DNA of 64,000 bases, taken from contig NZ_CP034998.1 in the NCBI RefSeq assembly GCF_002531755.2, forward strand, positions 1,116,001-1,180,000, written 5' to 3'. This document shows positions 27,894 to 36,409 of the stretch, piece by piece (the first letter of the stretch is position 1; every line of letters starts with the position of its first letter). The DNA comes from Rhizobium acidisoli (GTDB taxonomy: Bacteria > Pseudomonadota > Alphaproteobacteria > Rhizobiales > Rhizobiaceae). The position numbers and the translations under genes were made by a program. Under the pieces are notes generated by a model. The model was not told where the DNA came from. It did not search any database and saw nothing but the letters and a program-made list of their open reading frames with translations.

Positions 27894-28657
27894 TCCGTAA
27901 TCTCCGCCACATCGGGCGTCTGCCAGGCGAGGTGCTGGCCGCCATCGAGGGCAATCATCTGGCCGGTGATCGAGGGCGTGTCGAAGAGAAAGCGAATCGT
28001 CTGTCCGAACTCGCCGAATCCCGGCCCCGCCTTCATGATAAGCCCGTCGATCTGAGCCTGGAAGTCCTCTTCCGATTGCCGCGCGCTGCGCACCGTCGGG
28101 CCGGGGCCGATGGCGTTGACGCGCAGCCTCGGCGCAAAGGTCTGCGCCATCGTCTGCGTCGCCGTCCAGAGTGCGGCTTTGGAAAGCGTGTAGGAATAGA
28201 AGCCGGGATTGAGCGCCCAGACCCGCTGGTCGATGATGTTGACGATCAGCCCGGTCGCATCGTCGGGCAGCTGTTCGGCAAAGGCTGCGGCAAGGATCGA
28301 CGGCGCCCGCACATGGACGTCGAAATGCTGCGCCCATGCCTGCGCATCGAAACTGCGGGCCGAATCCTCGCGGAAGATGGAGGCATTGTTGACGAGCAGG
28401 TCGAGCGGACCGAGGTCTTCCGACGCTCTTTTTACGAGCTCGCCGGTTTCGCCGATATCCGTAAGGTCGGCCTTGAGCGCGATCGCCCGATATCCCTTCT
28501 GCCGCAATTCCGCCACCAGCTCTTCGGCTTCACTGAGGGAGCCGTTGGCGTGAATGACAACGGAAAAGCCATTTGCAGCAAGGTCTTCGGCGATTGCCCG
28601 GCCTATTCTTTTAGCAGCCCCTGTTACAAGGGCCGAGCGAAGTCTTTTGTGGTTCAA
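27890..28657 (-). CDS. Pteridine-reductase-like short-chain dehydrogenase
   Basis: A 255-residue [16 protein letters not shown] at the cofactor site and the catalytic set Asp (NIIDQRV) with YTLSKAAL (Tyr, Lys) replace the classical Ser-Tyr-Lys triad. This pattern is that of pteridine reductase PTR1 and of E. coli FolM, so reduction of dihydrofolate or dihydromonapterin with NADPH is likely, though not proven. NNAS is present. It is the first gene of the uvrC-pgsA-moaD-moaE unit. Confidence 0.82.
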   Translation of the reverse strand: MNHKRLRSALVTGAAKRIGRAIAEDLAANGFSVVIHANGSLSEAEELVAELRQKGYRAIALKADLTDIGETGELVKRASEDLGPLDLLVNNASIFREDSARSFDAQAWAQHFDVHVRAPSILAAAFAEQLPDDATGLIVNIIDQRVWALNPGFYSYTLSKAALWTATQTMAQTFAPRLRVNAIGPGPTVRSARQSEEDFQAQIDGLIMKAGPGFGEFGQTIRFLFDTPSITGQMIALDGGQHLAWQTPDVAEITE

Positions 28658-29022
28658 AATCCTGCCTTCTAATCCCGCGAGTCTGTCTGGCGACTATATA
28701 GGCGCGGGCGGAGATTATATAAATAGGCTGTTGCGGTTGCATCCGAGGGCCGGATATTCTATGTATTATTTAAGAATGCGATTTCCTAAAATAAGTATTT
28801 TCAGTTTAACTCTTCAGTAGGGTTAATGAAATGTATGTTGCAGGCAAGCAACATCGAATTTCGGCCATGCGGCAGCCACAATGATATCACAATTTGGCTC
28901 TTTCAAATCCGCATTTGAGTTCCAATTTCAGTCTCGATCCGGAAGGGACATCTGGCAATATCCCGCCAATGCTTCACTGATAGACAGATGATCAGCGGCG
29001 CGGGACTGAAAGGAGACTAAGT
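28658..29022. other. 365-nt AT-rich intergenic region upstream of the barrel gene
   Basis: No gene is supported here. It is clearly AT-richer than its surroundings and should hold promoters for the SDR (minus) and the barrel gene (plus). A 7-bp hairpin (atgttgc / gcaacat, 28835-28854) lies within it, and the ribosome site aaaggaga stands just before 29023. I could not fix a -35/-10 pair with confidence. Confidence 0.6.
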
Positions 29023-29658
29023 ATGCGTGTACTCATTGCTGGCCTCATGGCCTCCGTTTTTGCAATTGCCGGCATCTCGGCAGCTCAGGCGGCCGATGCC
29101 GTCGACCAGATTCCGGAAGCACCGGTCGCCCAGGAAGCCCCGGTCAAGCCGGCTGGCAGCTGGGAAGGCTTCTATCTCGGCGGCGCCGGCACCTACAACA
29201 TGGGTGACTTCGGTTCCGACCGCCACACCTACGGTTTCGGCGGCCAGGTCTTCACCGGCTACAACTGGCAGCAGGGCCAGATCGTTTACGGCGTTGAATC
29301 CGACCTCGGCTACAGCGGCGACGACGTTTCCTCGGGCGGCGTTAAGAACAAGTATGGCTGGAACGGCTCCGTCCGTGGCCGCGTCGGCTACGACATGAAC
29401 CCCTTCCTACTCTACGGCACGGCCGGTCTTGCCCTCGGCAACGTCAAGGTTTCCGACGGCACCTCGGACGAAAGCAAGACGAACTACGGCTATACGGTCG
29501 GCGCCGGCGTCGAAGCTTTCGTGACCAACAACATCACGACGCGCCTGGAATATCGCTACACCGACTACCAGAGCAAGGATTACGACCTCGACTCCGGCAG
29601 CTTCTCGCGCGGTTACGACGAGAACAGCGTCAAGCTCGGTATCGGCGTCAAGTTCTAA
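29023..29658 (+). CDS. Outer-membrane beta-barrel protein, RopB/Omp25-Omp31 type
   Basis: A 211-residue protein with a signal peptide (MRVLIAGLMASVFAIAGISA, cleavage after AQA) and a small barrel ending in Phe (LGIGVKF), as required by the BAM machinery. Typical segments are WEGFYLGGAGTYNMG, VYGVESDLGYSG and RLEYRYTDY. RopB proteins of rhizobia and Omp25/31 of Brucella are abundant, environmentally regulated surface proteins. The long AT-rich upstream region and the strong terminator after it fit high expression. Confidence 0.88.
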   Translation: MRVLIAGLMASVFAIAGISAAQAADAVDQIPEAPVAQEAPVKPAGSWEGFYLGGAGTYNMGDFGSDRHTYGFGGQVFTGYNWQQGQIVYGVESDLGYSGDDVSSGGVKNKYGWNGSVRGRVGYDMNPFLLYGTAGLALGNVKVSDGTSDESKTNYGYTVGAGVEAFVTNNITTRLEYRYTDYQSKDYDLDSGSFSRGYDENSVKLGIGVKF

Positions 29659-29706
29659 TGCATGTCGCCCGGAAGTGTGCAGCGGTTCCGGGAGAACGAC
29701 ATGCAT
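29658..29706. repeat. Compound hairpin repeat after the barrel gene (copy 1)
   Basis: Outer 10-bp arms atgcatgtcg / cgacatgcat enclose inner 7-bp arms cccggaa / ttccggg. The central 26 nt (29667-29692) recur at 58535-58560 with 24 of 26 identical. It begins at the last base of the stop codon. Confidence 0.6.
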
Positions 29707-29716
29707 AAACAAAGAG

Positions 29717-29760
29717 CTAAAGCGCGTCGCATGAATCAAGTTTAATGCGACGCGCTTTAG
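29717..29760. repeat. Perfect 16-bp inverted repeat
   Basis: Arms ctaaagcgcgtcgcat and atgcgacgcgctttag around a 12-nt loop. Probably a dispersed rhizobial palindrome; it could also protect the mRNA end of the barrel gene. Confidence 0.6.
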
Positions 29761-29783
29761 CCGGACACAACAGTCTAAGCATG

Positions 29784-29812
29784 AAAAAGCCGGGCATATC
29801 GCCCGGCTTTTT
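29784..29812. terminator. Bidirectional intrinsic terminator
   Basis: Twelve-bp stem (aaaaagccgggc / gcccggcttttt) with a 5-nt loop, giving T-runs on both strands. It serves the barrel gene (plus) and the convergent GST gene (minus). Confidence 0.85.
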
Positions 29813-29855
29813 ACTGTCTGCTCGTTGTTAGCAGGCGCTCCGCCCCAGCTTCCGA

Positions 29856-30452
29856 CTATGTGTTGGTCTTGAGCTCTTGATAGGCGGGAAATTTCTTTTC
29901 GAACCACGCCAGCCAGTCGATCAGCGGCGCGTGATCGGCTTCCCACTGCCCCTTGAAGCGCAGATCGAGATAGCCGAGCGTGGCAGCCAGGGCAAAATGC
30001 CCGCCGTTGAGCTTCTTGCCCGACTTCGGCGGATTGGCGCTGAGATGTGCAAGCCCGCTGGTCGCCTTCTTCCATTGCCGGTCGATCCAGGGCTGGTGGA
30101 TCTTTTCCTCGTCGCGAAAACGCCGCTCGTACATGATCACCAGCAGGCAGTCGCAGATACCGTCGCAGAGCGACTCGAGGACCTCCGCATCCGTGCGTTT
30201 GCCCTTCTTCGAAGGATAGAGCTTGCCCTTCGCCAGCCGGTCGAAATAATGCATGATCGCCACGCTGTCGAAGACCGAGGCGCCGTCATCGGTCAGCAGC
30301 GTCGGGATCTTGCCGAGCGGGTTATTCTCCACCAGGATCGCCGGCGCGGTGTTGGTATCGACCCGGATGGCGTTCAACTCGAGATCCAGGAAGTGTGCGG
30401 CCATCCGCACCTTGCTGGAATAGGGTGAGGGGGGCGACCAAAGAAGCTTCAT
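29856..30452 (-). CDS. Glutathione S-transferase family protein
   Basis: A 198-residue protein beginning MKLLWSPPSPYSSKVRM, with Ser in the thioredoxin-like active-site region, then NPLGKIPTLLTDDG and SVAIMHYFDRL. The C-terminal helical domain is Lys-rich. Substrate unknown. The start at 30452 has aggtgt upstream; a longer reading upstream would run into the divergent frame of rlmJ. It shares the minus-strand terminator at 29784-29812. Confidence 0.87.
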   Translation of the reverse strand: MKLLWSPPSPYSSKVRMAAHFLDLELNAIRVDTNTAPAILVENNPLGKIPTLLTDDGASVFDSVAIMHYFDRLAKGKLYPSKKGKRTDAEVLESLCDGICDCLLVIMYERRFRDEEKIHQPWIDRQWKKATSGLAHLSANPPKSGKKLNGGHFALAATLGYLDLRFKGQWEADHAPLIDWLAWFEKKFPAYQELKTNT

Positions 30453-30505
30453 GCAACACCTGATTTGTGGAACTGCGCGGACTATTCCCGAACCGGGTTG
30501 TCCGG

Positions 30506-31378
30506 TCAATCGTCGTCCTTGACCGTCTTGGTCTCGCCGCGCAGCCAGAAAGCGCGGTGCGAGGCGAAACGGTCCTGCGCCAGATGGTCCTTCAGCGCCG
30601 GCAGCAACTGGTGCAGCTCGTCCTTCAGGGTGAAGGGCGGGTTGACGATGACGAGGCCTGAACCCGTCAATCCGGTGATGCCGCGGTCGCTGCGGACGGA
30701 AAGTTCGGCGCAGAGCATTTTCGGAATGTCGAGCGCCTGCAGCCTCTCGTGGAATTCCTTGATCGGCGCGCCCTTCTTCAGCGGATACCAAAGGCAATAG
30801 GTACCGCCGGGAAAGCGGCGATAGGCCTTTTCCAGCCCTTCGGCCAGCCGCTGATATTCGTCCTCTTCCTCGAAGGGCGGATCGACGAGCACGATGCCGC
30901 GCTTCTCCTTCGGCGGCAGATGTGCGCCGAGCGCCAGCCAGCCGTCGAGCTCGGTGATGCGGGCATGGTGATCGCCCTCGAACAGCCGGTGCAGGCGGGC
31001 GAAGTCGTCGGGATGCAGTTCCATCGCCGACAAACGGTCCTGCTGCCGGAACAGCAGGCGCGCCAGCTTCGGCGATCCGGGATAGAAGCGGATGCCGCCC
31101 TCAGGGTTGAGTTCGCGGATGGCTGTAAGGTAGGGCTCCAGCAGTTCGGAAACCTGAGTCCCAAGATCGGCCTCCATCAGCTTGCCGATGCCATCAAGCC
31201 ATTCGCCGGTTTTCTGCGCTTCTTCGGAGGAAAGGTCGTAGAGGCCGATGCCGGCATGCGTGTCGAGCACGCGGAAGGCCCCATCCTTTTTCTGCATGTA
31301 GCGGATCAGCCGCGCCAGCACGGCATGTTTCAGCACATCGGCAAAATTGCCCGCATGGTAGATGTGGCGGTAGTTCAT
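30506..31378 (-). CDS. rlmJ: 23S rRNA (adenine2030-N6)-methyltransferase
   Basis: Methylates A2030 of 23S rRNA. The 290-residue protein starts MNYRHIYHAGNFADVLKH, has the SAM-binding LDTHAGIGLYDL, and the catalytic motif VLVDPPFEEEDEY (DPPF). Length and termini fit the RlmJ (ComJ/YhiR) family. It is upstream of the GST gene by 53 nt on the same strand. Confidence 0.95.
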   Translation of the reverse strand: MNYRHIYHAGNFADVLKHAVLARLIRYMQKKDGAFRVLDTHAGIGLYDLSSEEAQKTGEWLDGIGKLMEADLGTQVSELLEPYLTAIRELNPEGGIRFYPGSPKLARLLFRQQDRLSAMELHPDDFARLHRLFEGDHHARITELDGWLALGAHLPPKEKRGIVLVDPPFEEEDEYQRLAEGLEKAYRRFPGGTYCLWYPLKKGAPIKEFHERLQALDIPKMLCAELSVRSDRGITGLTGSGLVIVNPPFTLKDELHQLLPALKDHLAQDRFASHRAFWLRGETKTVKDDD

Positions 31379-31460
31379 TTTCGCTGATGCCCGTATGAAT
31401 TCGCGTCATGGGAAAGTTTTGTGGCTTTTGGCCGTGCAAGGCTTGGAATATACAAATGCC

Positions 31461-33599
31461 ATGAACATTGCGACCCCCATCCACGCCAAATCCCCGAAGC
31501 CGGACACCAGGGTGGGCCACACGGCCTGTCCGCACGACTGTCCCTCGACCTGCGCGCTGGAGGTCGAGATCGCGGAGGACGGCCGCATCGGTCGCGTGCG
31601 CGGCGCGAACGATCATTCCTACACCTCCGGCGTCATCTGCGCCAAGGTCGCCCGCTATGCCGAGCGGCTCTACCATCCCGACCGCCTGATGCATCCCTTG
31701 CGCCGCGCCGGCGCCAAGGGGGCAGGGCAGTGGCAGCAGATTTCCTGGGACGATGCGCTGGATGAGATCGCCGAAGCCTTCGTGAGGGCCGAGGCAAAGG
31801 ACGGCAGCGAGGCGATCTGGCCCTATTTCTACGCCGGCACCATGGGCTGGGTGCAGCGTGATTCGATCGATCGCCTGCGCCATGCCAAGCGTTATTCCGG
31901 CTTCTTCTCGTCGATCTGCACCAACCCGGCCTGGACCGGCTTCACCGTGGCGACCGGCACGCTGCGCGGTCCCGATCCGCGCGAGATGGGCCGCACCGAT
32001 TGCGTCGTCATCTGGGGCACCAATGCGGTGTCGACCCAGGTCAACGTGATGACCCACGCCATCAAGTCGCGCAAGGAGCGCGGCGCCAAGATCGTCGTCA
32101 TCGATATCTACGACAACCCGACGATGAAGCAGGCTGACATGGCCTTGATCGTCAAGCCGGGCACGGACGCCGCACTTGCCTGCGCCGTCATGCACATCGC
32201 CTTCCGCGACGGCCATGCAGACCGTGACTATATGGCGCGATATGCCGACGATCCCGCTGGCCTCGAAGCGCATCTGAGGGCGAAGACGCCGCAATGGGCG
32301 GCCGATATCACCGGCCTTACGGTCGCGGAGATCGAAGCCTTCGCCCGCCTCGTCGGCACGACGAGGAAGACCTTCTTCCGCCTCGGCTACGGCTTCACCC
32401 GCCAGCGCAACGGCGCGGTCGCCATGCATGCGGCCGCCTCGGTCGCCACCGTTCTAGGCTCCTGGCAATATGAAGGCGGCGGCGCCTTCCATTCGAACAG
32501 CGATATCTTTCGCATGAACAATGCGGAACTGACCGGTCGGTCGATGAAGGATGCCGATATCCGCATGCTCGATCAGTCGCAGATCGGCCGGGTGCTGACC
32601 GGTGACGCGGTGGCGCTGCGCCATCGCGGCCCGGTGACGGCGATGCTGATCCAGAACACCAATCCGGCAAACATCGCCCCCGAACAGCGCCTCGTCAAAC
32701 GCGGCTTTGCCCGCGACGACCTCTTCGTCGCCGTGCACGAGCAGTTCATGACCGAAACGGCCGACATTGCCGATATCGTCATTCCTGCGACGATGTTCGT
32801 CGAGCATGACGACATCTACCGGGCCGGCGGCCAGAACCATATCCTGCTCGGGCCGAAGCTGGTCGAGCCGCCGCCGACCGTGCGCACCAATCTCTTCGTC
32901 ATCGAGGAATTGGCCAAACGCCTCGGCGTCGCCGATCGATCCGGCTTCGGCTTCACGGCCCGCGAGATGGTCGACCGCGTGCTGGAATCGAGCGGCCTGC
33001 CGGATTACGACCATTTCCTCGAACACAAATGGTTCGATCGCCAGCCGGGTTTCGAGGAGGCGCATTTCCTGAACGGCTTTGCCCATCCTGACGGCAAATT
33101 CCATTTCCGCCCGGATTGGATAAATCAGCCGGCGCCGAACAAGCCGCCGGCGGCGGTCGGCGCGCTCGGGCCGCACGCCGAGCTTCCTGTATTCCCCGAT
33201 CAGGTCGACGTCATCGAAGTCGCCGATCCCGACCATCCCTTCCGCCTCGCCACCTCGCCCGCCCGCAACTTCCTGAATTCGAGCTTCTCCGAGACCAAGA
33301 CGTCGCGTCAGAAGGAGGGCCGCCCCGAGGTGATGATCAATCCGGCCGACGCCGAAGCCATGGGCATCGCCCATGGCGATCTCGTCCGCATCGGCAACAG
33401 CCGCGGCGATCTGCGCATCCATGCCCGCATCACCACCGAAGTGAAGCCTGGCGTGTTGATCGCCGAAGGCCTCTGGCCGAATAAGGCGCATATCGACGGC
33501 GAGGGTATCAACGTCCTCACCGGCGCCGACCCGGTCGCGCCCTATGGCGGGGCGGCCGTGCACGACAACAAGGTCTGGCTTCGCAAGGACGCAGCATGA
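31461..33599 (+). CDS. Molybdopterin-dependent oxidoreductase (DMSO reductase family)
   Basis: A 712-residue protein with an N-terminal [4Fe-4S] site (CPHDCPSTCALEVEI and a fourth Cys in SGVICAKVARY), then the pterin domains (GTMGWVQRDS, WGTNAVSTQVN, IQNTNPANIAPEQ) and a C-terminal molydopterin-dinucleotide-binding domain (MGIAHGDLVRIGNSRGD). A Cys in SSICTNPAWTGF stands where the Mo ligand of formate dehydrogenases is found. There is no Tat signal, so it is cytoplasmic. Substrate unknown; no electron-transfer subunit is adjacent. It overlaps the Nudix gene by 4 nt. Confidence 0.88.
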   Translation: MNIATPIHAKSPKPDTRVGHTACPHDCPSTCALEVEIAEDGRIGRVRGANDHSYTSGVICAKVARYAERLYHPDRLMHPLRRAGAKGAGQWQQISWDDALDEIAEAFVRAEAKDGSEAIWPYFYAGTMGWVQRDSIDRLRHAKRYSGFFSSICTNPAWTGFTVATGTLRGPDPREMGRTDCVVIWGTNAVSTQVNVMTHAIKSRKERGAKIVVIDIYDNPTMKQADMALIVKPGTDAALACAVMHIAFRDGHADRDYMARYADDPAGLEAHLRAKTPQWAADITGLTVAEIEAFARLVGTTRKTFFRLGYGFTRQRNGAVAMHAAASVATVLGSWQYEGGGAFHSNSDIFRMNNAELTGRSMKDADIRMLDQSQIGRVLTGDAVALRHRGPVTAMLIQNTNPANIAPEQRLVKRGFARDDLFVAVHEQFMTETADIADIVIPATMFVEHDDIYRAGGQNHILLGPKLVEPPPTVRTNLFVIEELAKRLGVADRSGFGFTAREMVDRVLESSGLPDYDHFLEHKWFDRQPGFEEAHFLNGFAHPDGKFHFRPDWINQPAPNKPPAAVGALGPHAELPVFPDQVDVIEVADPDHPFRLATSPARNFLNSSFSETKTSRQKEGRPEVMINPADAEAMGIAHGDLVRIGNSRGDLRIHARITTEVKPGVLIAEGLWPNKAHIDGEGINVLTGADPVAPYGGAAVHDNKVWLRKDAA

Positions 33600-34186
33600 T
33601 GCAACCGAAATCACGGGTGAAGATCGTCGGCGAGGAAACGCTGTCGAATGGCTGGACGCGGTTGAGCAGCTACCTGCTCGATTATATCGACCGCAAGGGC
33701 GCGACCCAGCGCTTGAAGCGGGAGGTCTACCACCGCACGCCCGCCGCCTGCATACTGCTTTATGATCCGAAACGCGATCTCGTCATTCTCGTCCGCCAGT
33801 TTCGCCTTGCCGTCCATATCAAAGGCGATCCCGCCTGGATGATCGAGGTGCCGGCCGGCCTTCTCGATGACGATCATCCCGAACAGGCGATCCGCCGCGA
33901 GGCGATGGAGGAAACCGGTTATCACCTCCGCGATGCGCGCTTCCTGTTCAAATGCTACACCTCGCCCGGCGCCATCACCGAAGTCGTCCACTTCTTCGTC
34001 TCGCTGATCGACATCGCCGACCGCGTGGCGGAAGGCGGCGGGCTGGACGAGGAGCACGAGGATATCGAGGTTCTCGAAGTCCCGCTCGACGAAGCCGCCC
34101 AAATGATCGAAAACGGCGAGATCTTCGACGCCAAGACGATCACGCTGCTGCAATGGGCCTTGTTGAACCGGAGTAAACTTCGATAG
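33596..34186 (+). CDS. Nudix hydrolase (NudK / ADP-ribose pyrophosphatase type)
   Basis: A 196-residue protein with the Nudix box G-x5-E-x7-REUxEExGU: GLLDDDHPEQAIRREAMEE then TGYHL, after VRQFRLAVHIKGDPAWMIEVPAG. This arrangement fits GDP-mannose or ADP-sugar pyrophosphatases. Its start overlaps the oxidoreductase stop (atga), so translation is coupled; the link between the two activities is unknown. Confidence 0.9.
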   Translation: MMQPKSRVKIVGEETLSNGWTRLSSYLLDYIDRKGATQRLKREVYHRTPAACILLYDPKRDLVILVRQFRLAVHIKGDPAWMIEVPAGLLDDDHPEQAIRREAMEETGYHLRDARFLFKCYTSPGAITEVVHFFVSLIDIADRVAEGGGLDEEHEDIEVLEVPLDEAAQMIENGEIFDAKTITLLQWALLNRSKLR

Positions 34187-34255
34187 CGGGTAAGGCGATC
34201 GAGATCTGGTTCGTCTCGTTGCCACGCGGGCGGATAAACCTGATCCGCGACCGGT

Positions 34256-35554
34256 TTAGTTTTCCCCGCGAACTCGCATCATCTGCCGAAAGGCGCGCTG
34301 CTTCAGTGCAGGTACCGCATTGATGACGCGCATGACGCCGCGCGTGGCGGCCAGCTGAAGCCTGCCGACGACCGGCCGATGAGCCAGATCGCTGGCATCC
34401 AGCTGCCTTTTCGATTCTTGGACGGCTTCGGTACTATAGCGAAGCATCTCGACTTCGTAGGCATGTATGGCTTCGACGAGCGGCTTTCGCCCTTGATCCG
34501 CTTCAACAAGCATGCGTCCAAGCAGAGCGGCATCGCGAAGCGCTGTATTGGCGCCCGCGCCTCGTCCGGGTGTCATCGTATGGACGGCGTCACCGAGCAG
34601 AGTGACATTCGAACTCGTCCAGGGCGTCAGTGGGACAGAGGTCCTCATCTTGACATCATGGATCGTCGAGGGCTCCGTCATGCGAATGAGAGCACGCATG
34701 TGCGGGTGCCAGTCCCGGGTGAGCTCCAGGCCGAGGTCCCTCAATTGTTCGCCGCTGAGGCCGGTCGGATCCCGCGGCCAATTCTGCCGCGCACCCCATA
34801 TGCCCCAGCCGATGCTGTCCTCGTCGAGTGCCTCGACGAAATCCGGCCAACAAGCAGCAAAACCAGGATCGCTTCTCGTGTCGGCGAACTCCAGCGAGTG
34901 AATGATCGCGCCGAAGCCCATCGGCGCCATGATCAGCGACATGCCTTGGAACATTTTGTCCGACAGCAGAGCTTTCGTCTCCACCGTCATGGGAATTTTG
35001 CCCCCGAGCGATAAGATTCCCGTGTCTTCCAGACGCGCTTCCGGCAGACGTTGCTTGCGTACAGTCGAACTCGTGCCGTCAGCCCCCACCAGGACATCTC
35101 CCGTTGCCAGGCTTCCATCCTGAAAGCAGGCGGTGACCGACCCATCGGCGTTGTTTGCGTAACTTTGAAGCGTCTTCCCGAAGAAGACGTCGTCTTCAAG
35201 TCCCCTGAGTAGAACCCGCCTCAAGGTCTTTCGAATGACGTTCTTTTCACCGTCGAGAGCATTCGGGCCTGCATCATCGATATCGAAGCTCAGCACTTCG
35301 CCCAATTGTTCGGTGAGCATGTTGAAATAGCGCGGCGACCTGGCGCAGGTGGCGACATAGAGATCGTAGAGCTCGCTGGGGATGCAGGCTTTCAGCGCTC
35401 GGCTTCCAGCCGGGCTGATGCCGACGCGATAACCGCCGGTATTGGCGTTCGGCGCGAGGTCGCGCTCATACACGGCAATGCAAACGCCAGCCTGCTTAAG
35501 CAGATGCGCGAGCGCCAAACCGCCAGTCCCGGCGCCGATAATCAAAACCTTCAT
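34256..35554 (-). CDS. FAD-dependent monooxygenase (class A flavoprotein)
   Basis: A 432-residue protein with the three FAD/NAD(P)H fingerprints of the p-hydroxybenzoate hydroxylase family: IIGAGTGGLALAHLL at the N-terminus, LVGADGTSSTVRKQ (DG motif) and LLGDAVHTMTPGRGAGAN (GD motif). Enzymes of this class hydroxylate aromatics or inactivate antibiotics such as tetracycline. The ATG at 35554 comes 4 nt after the PadR stop, so the two are co-transcribed. Codon use is more AT-rich than in neighbouring genes. Confidence 0.88.
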   Translation of the reverse strand: MKVLIIGAGTGGLALAHLLKQAGVCIAVYERDLAPNANTGGYRVGISPAGSRALKACIPSELYDLYVATCARSPRYFNMLTEQLGEVLSFDIDDAGPNALDGEKNVIRKTLRRVLLRGLEDDVFFGKTLQSYANNADGSVTACFQDGSLATGDVLVGADGTSSTVRKQRLPEARLEDTGILSLGGKIPMTVETKALLSDKMFQGMSLIMAPMGFGAIIHSLEFADTRSDPGFAACWPDFVEALDEDSIGWGIWGARQNWPRDPTGLSGEQLRDLGLELTRDWHPHMRALIRMTEPSTIHDVKMRTSVPLTPWTSSNVTLLGDAVHTMTPGRGAGANTALRDAALLGRMLVEADQGRKPLVEAIHAYEVEMLRYSTEAVQESKRQLDASDLAHRPVVGRLQLAATRGVMRVINAVPALKQRAFRQMMRVRGEN

Positions 35555-35558
35555 GGTG

Positions 35559-36185
35559 TTAGCCCTCGTCAAGTTTCGGATCGATGGAGAACTTCGCGGC
35601 GATCTGCCTCAGCCACTCGTCCGTCCAGGTGATGCGCTGGGCGCTGAGGTCCTCGACAATGCTATTGACCCATGACAATTCGGTTGCGTGAAGCGCTCGG
35701 GCATATTCCATCTCAAGAAGAAAGAGCCTTGGAACGGCCTGCGCTTCCTGCAAAGCTTCGTCGATTCGTCGAAGCTCCGACTCGATGGCTTTTGCTCTGA
35801 GTTCAAGCTGGCTCGCCACATCCTCAGGCGTAAGCAGAGGAAGAAACGACACGGCTGCGGGGAATTCCGGATATTCCCGCGTCAAGGTCGACAAGATCGC
35901 CCGCATCCATTCCAGCGCGACGTGGCGGCCCTTCTCCGTTATCTCATACACGGTCCGCTCGGGACGCTTGTCGTCCCGGACTGTTTTTTGCTGGGCAATC
36001 AAAGCTTCGCGTTCGAGCCGCTGGATTGTTTGATAAAGGCTTGCCCTCTGCATGACATTGATCACCTCGTCCTTGCCGCGCTCCTTGATGAGCCGCTGCA
36101 TTCGGTAAGGATGCAGGGGCTCTTCCATGAGCATTGCGAGGACAGCGAGCGCGACTGGAGAACGTTTGATCGAGGTCATAGTCAT
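35559..36185 (-). CDS. PadR family transcriptional regulator
   Basis: A 208-residue protein: an N-terminal winged helix (SPVALAVLAMLMEEPLHPYRM, ASLYQTIQRLEREALI, YEITEKGRHVALEWM) and a helical C-terminal dimer domain (Vir_act_alpha_C-like). PadR proteins usually repress a detoxifying gene and themselves and release DNA upon binding an aromatic or drug. The start could be 36185 or 36179. Nested palindromes overlap the start codon. Less GC-rich than the flanking genes. Confidence 0.88.
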   Translation of the reverse strand: MTMTSIKRSPVALAVLAMLMEEPLHPYRMQRLIKERGKDEVINVMQRASLYQTIQRLEREALIAQQKTVRDDKRPERTVYEITEKGRHVALEWMRAILSTLTREYPEFPAAVSFLPLLTPEDVASQLELRAKAIESELRRIDEALQEAQAVPRLFLLEMEYARALHATELSWVNSIVEDLSAQRITWTDEWLRQIAAKFSIDPKLDEG

Positions 36186-36210
36186 AACTATAATAGTTAT
36201 ATTATGACTA
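36179..36210. promoter_or_regulatory. Nested palindromes over the padR start, probable operator
   Basis: An 8-1-8 palindrome (ataactat a atagttat, 36184-36200) lies within a wider inverted repeat (tagtcataa 36179-36187 / ttatgacta 36202-36210). Position over the start codon suggests autorepression by the PadR protein (inference). Confidence 0.5.
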
Positions 36211-36335
36211 GTCAATTGATTGACGTTGGAGCTCTTGGATCGATGCTGGAATAGATCGACGTAGTGAATTCGTGAGGCGGTGCATCTGACCATTTCCAAA
36301 GCGCAAGTTTCCGCTTTAAGGTGAGCGCGCTTTGA

Positions 36336-36353
36336 ATTTCATACGACTGTCAC
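36336..36353 (+). promoter_or_regulatory. Candidate Pho box upstream of phnM
   Basis: Two half-sites, atttcat and ctgtcac, separated by 4 nt (11-nt period), about 14 of 18 positions fitting the PhoB consensus by eye. It ends 56 nt before the phnM ATG. Confidence 0.45.
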
Positions 36354-36409
36354 GAAGCGGTTTTATCCGCTGCGGTCTGTCAATCATCGATGCGGTCAGG
36401 AGAAAGCCC

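Noticed and set aside
25824..28055. A 743-codon open frame on the plus strand opposite uvrC
   Set aside because: Arg/His/Asp-rich translation without motifs, fully covered by uvrC whose domains are certain.
28554..28820. Possible small gene upstream of the outer-membrane barrel
   Set aside because: Overlaps the SDR start and the AT-rich promoter region; no homology or ribosome site.
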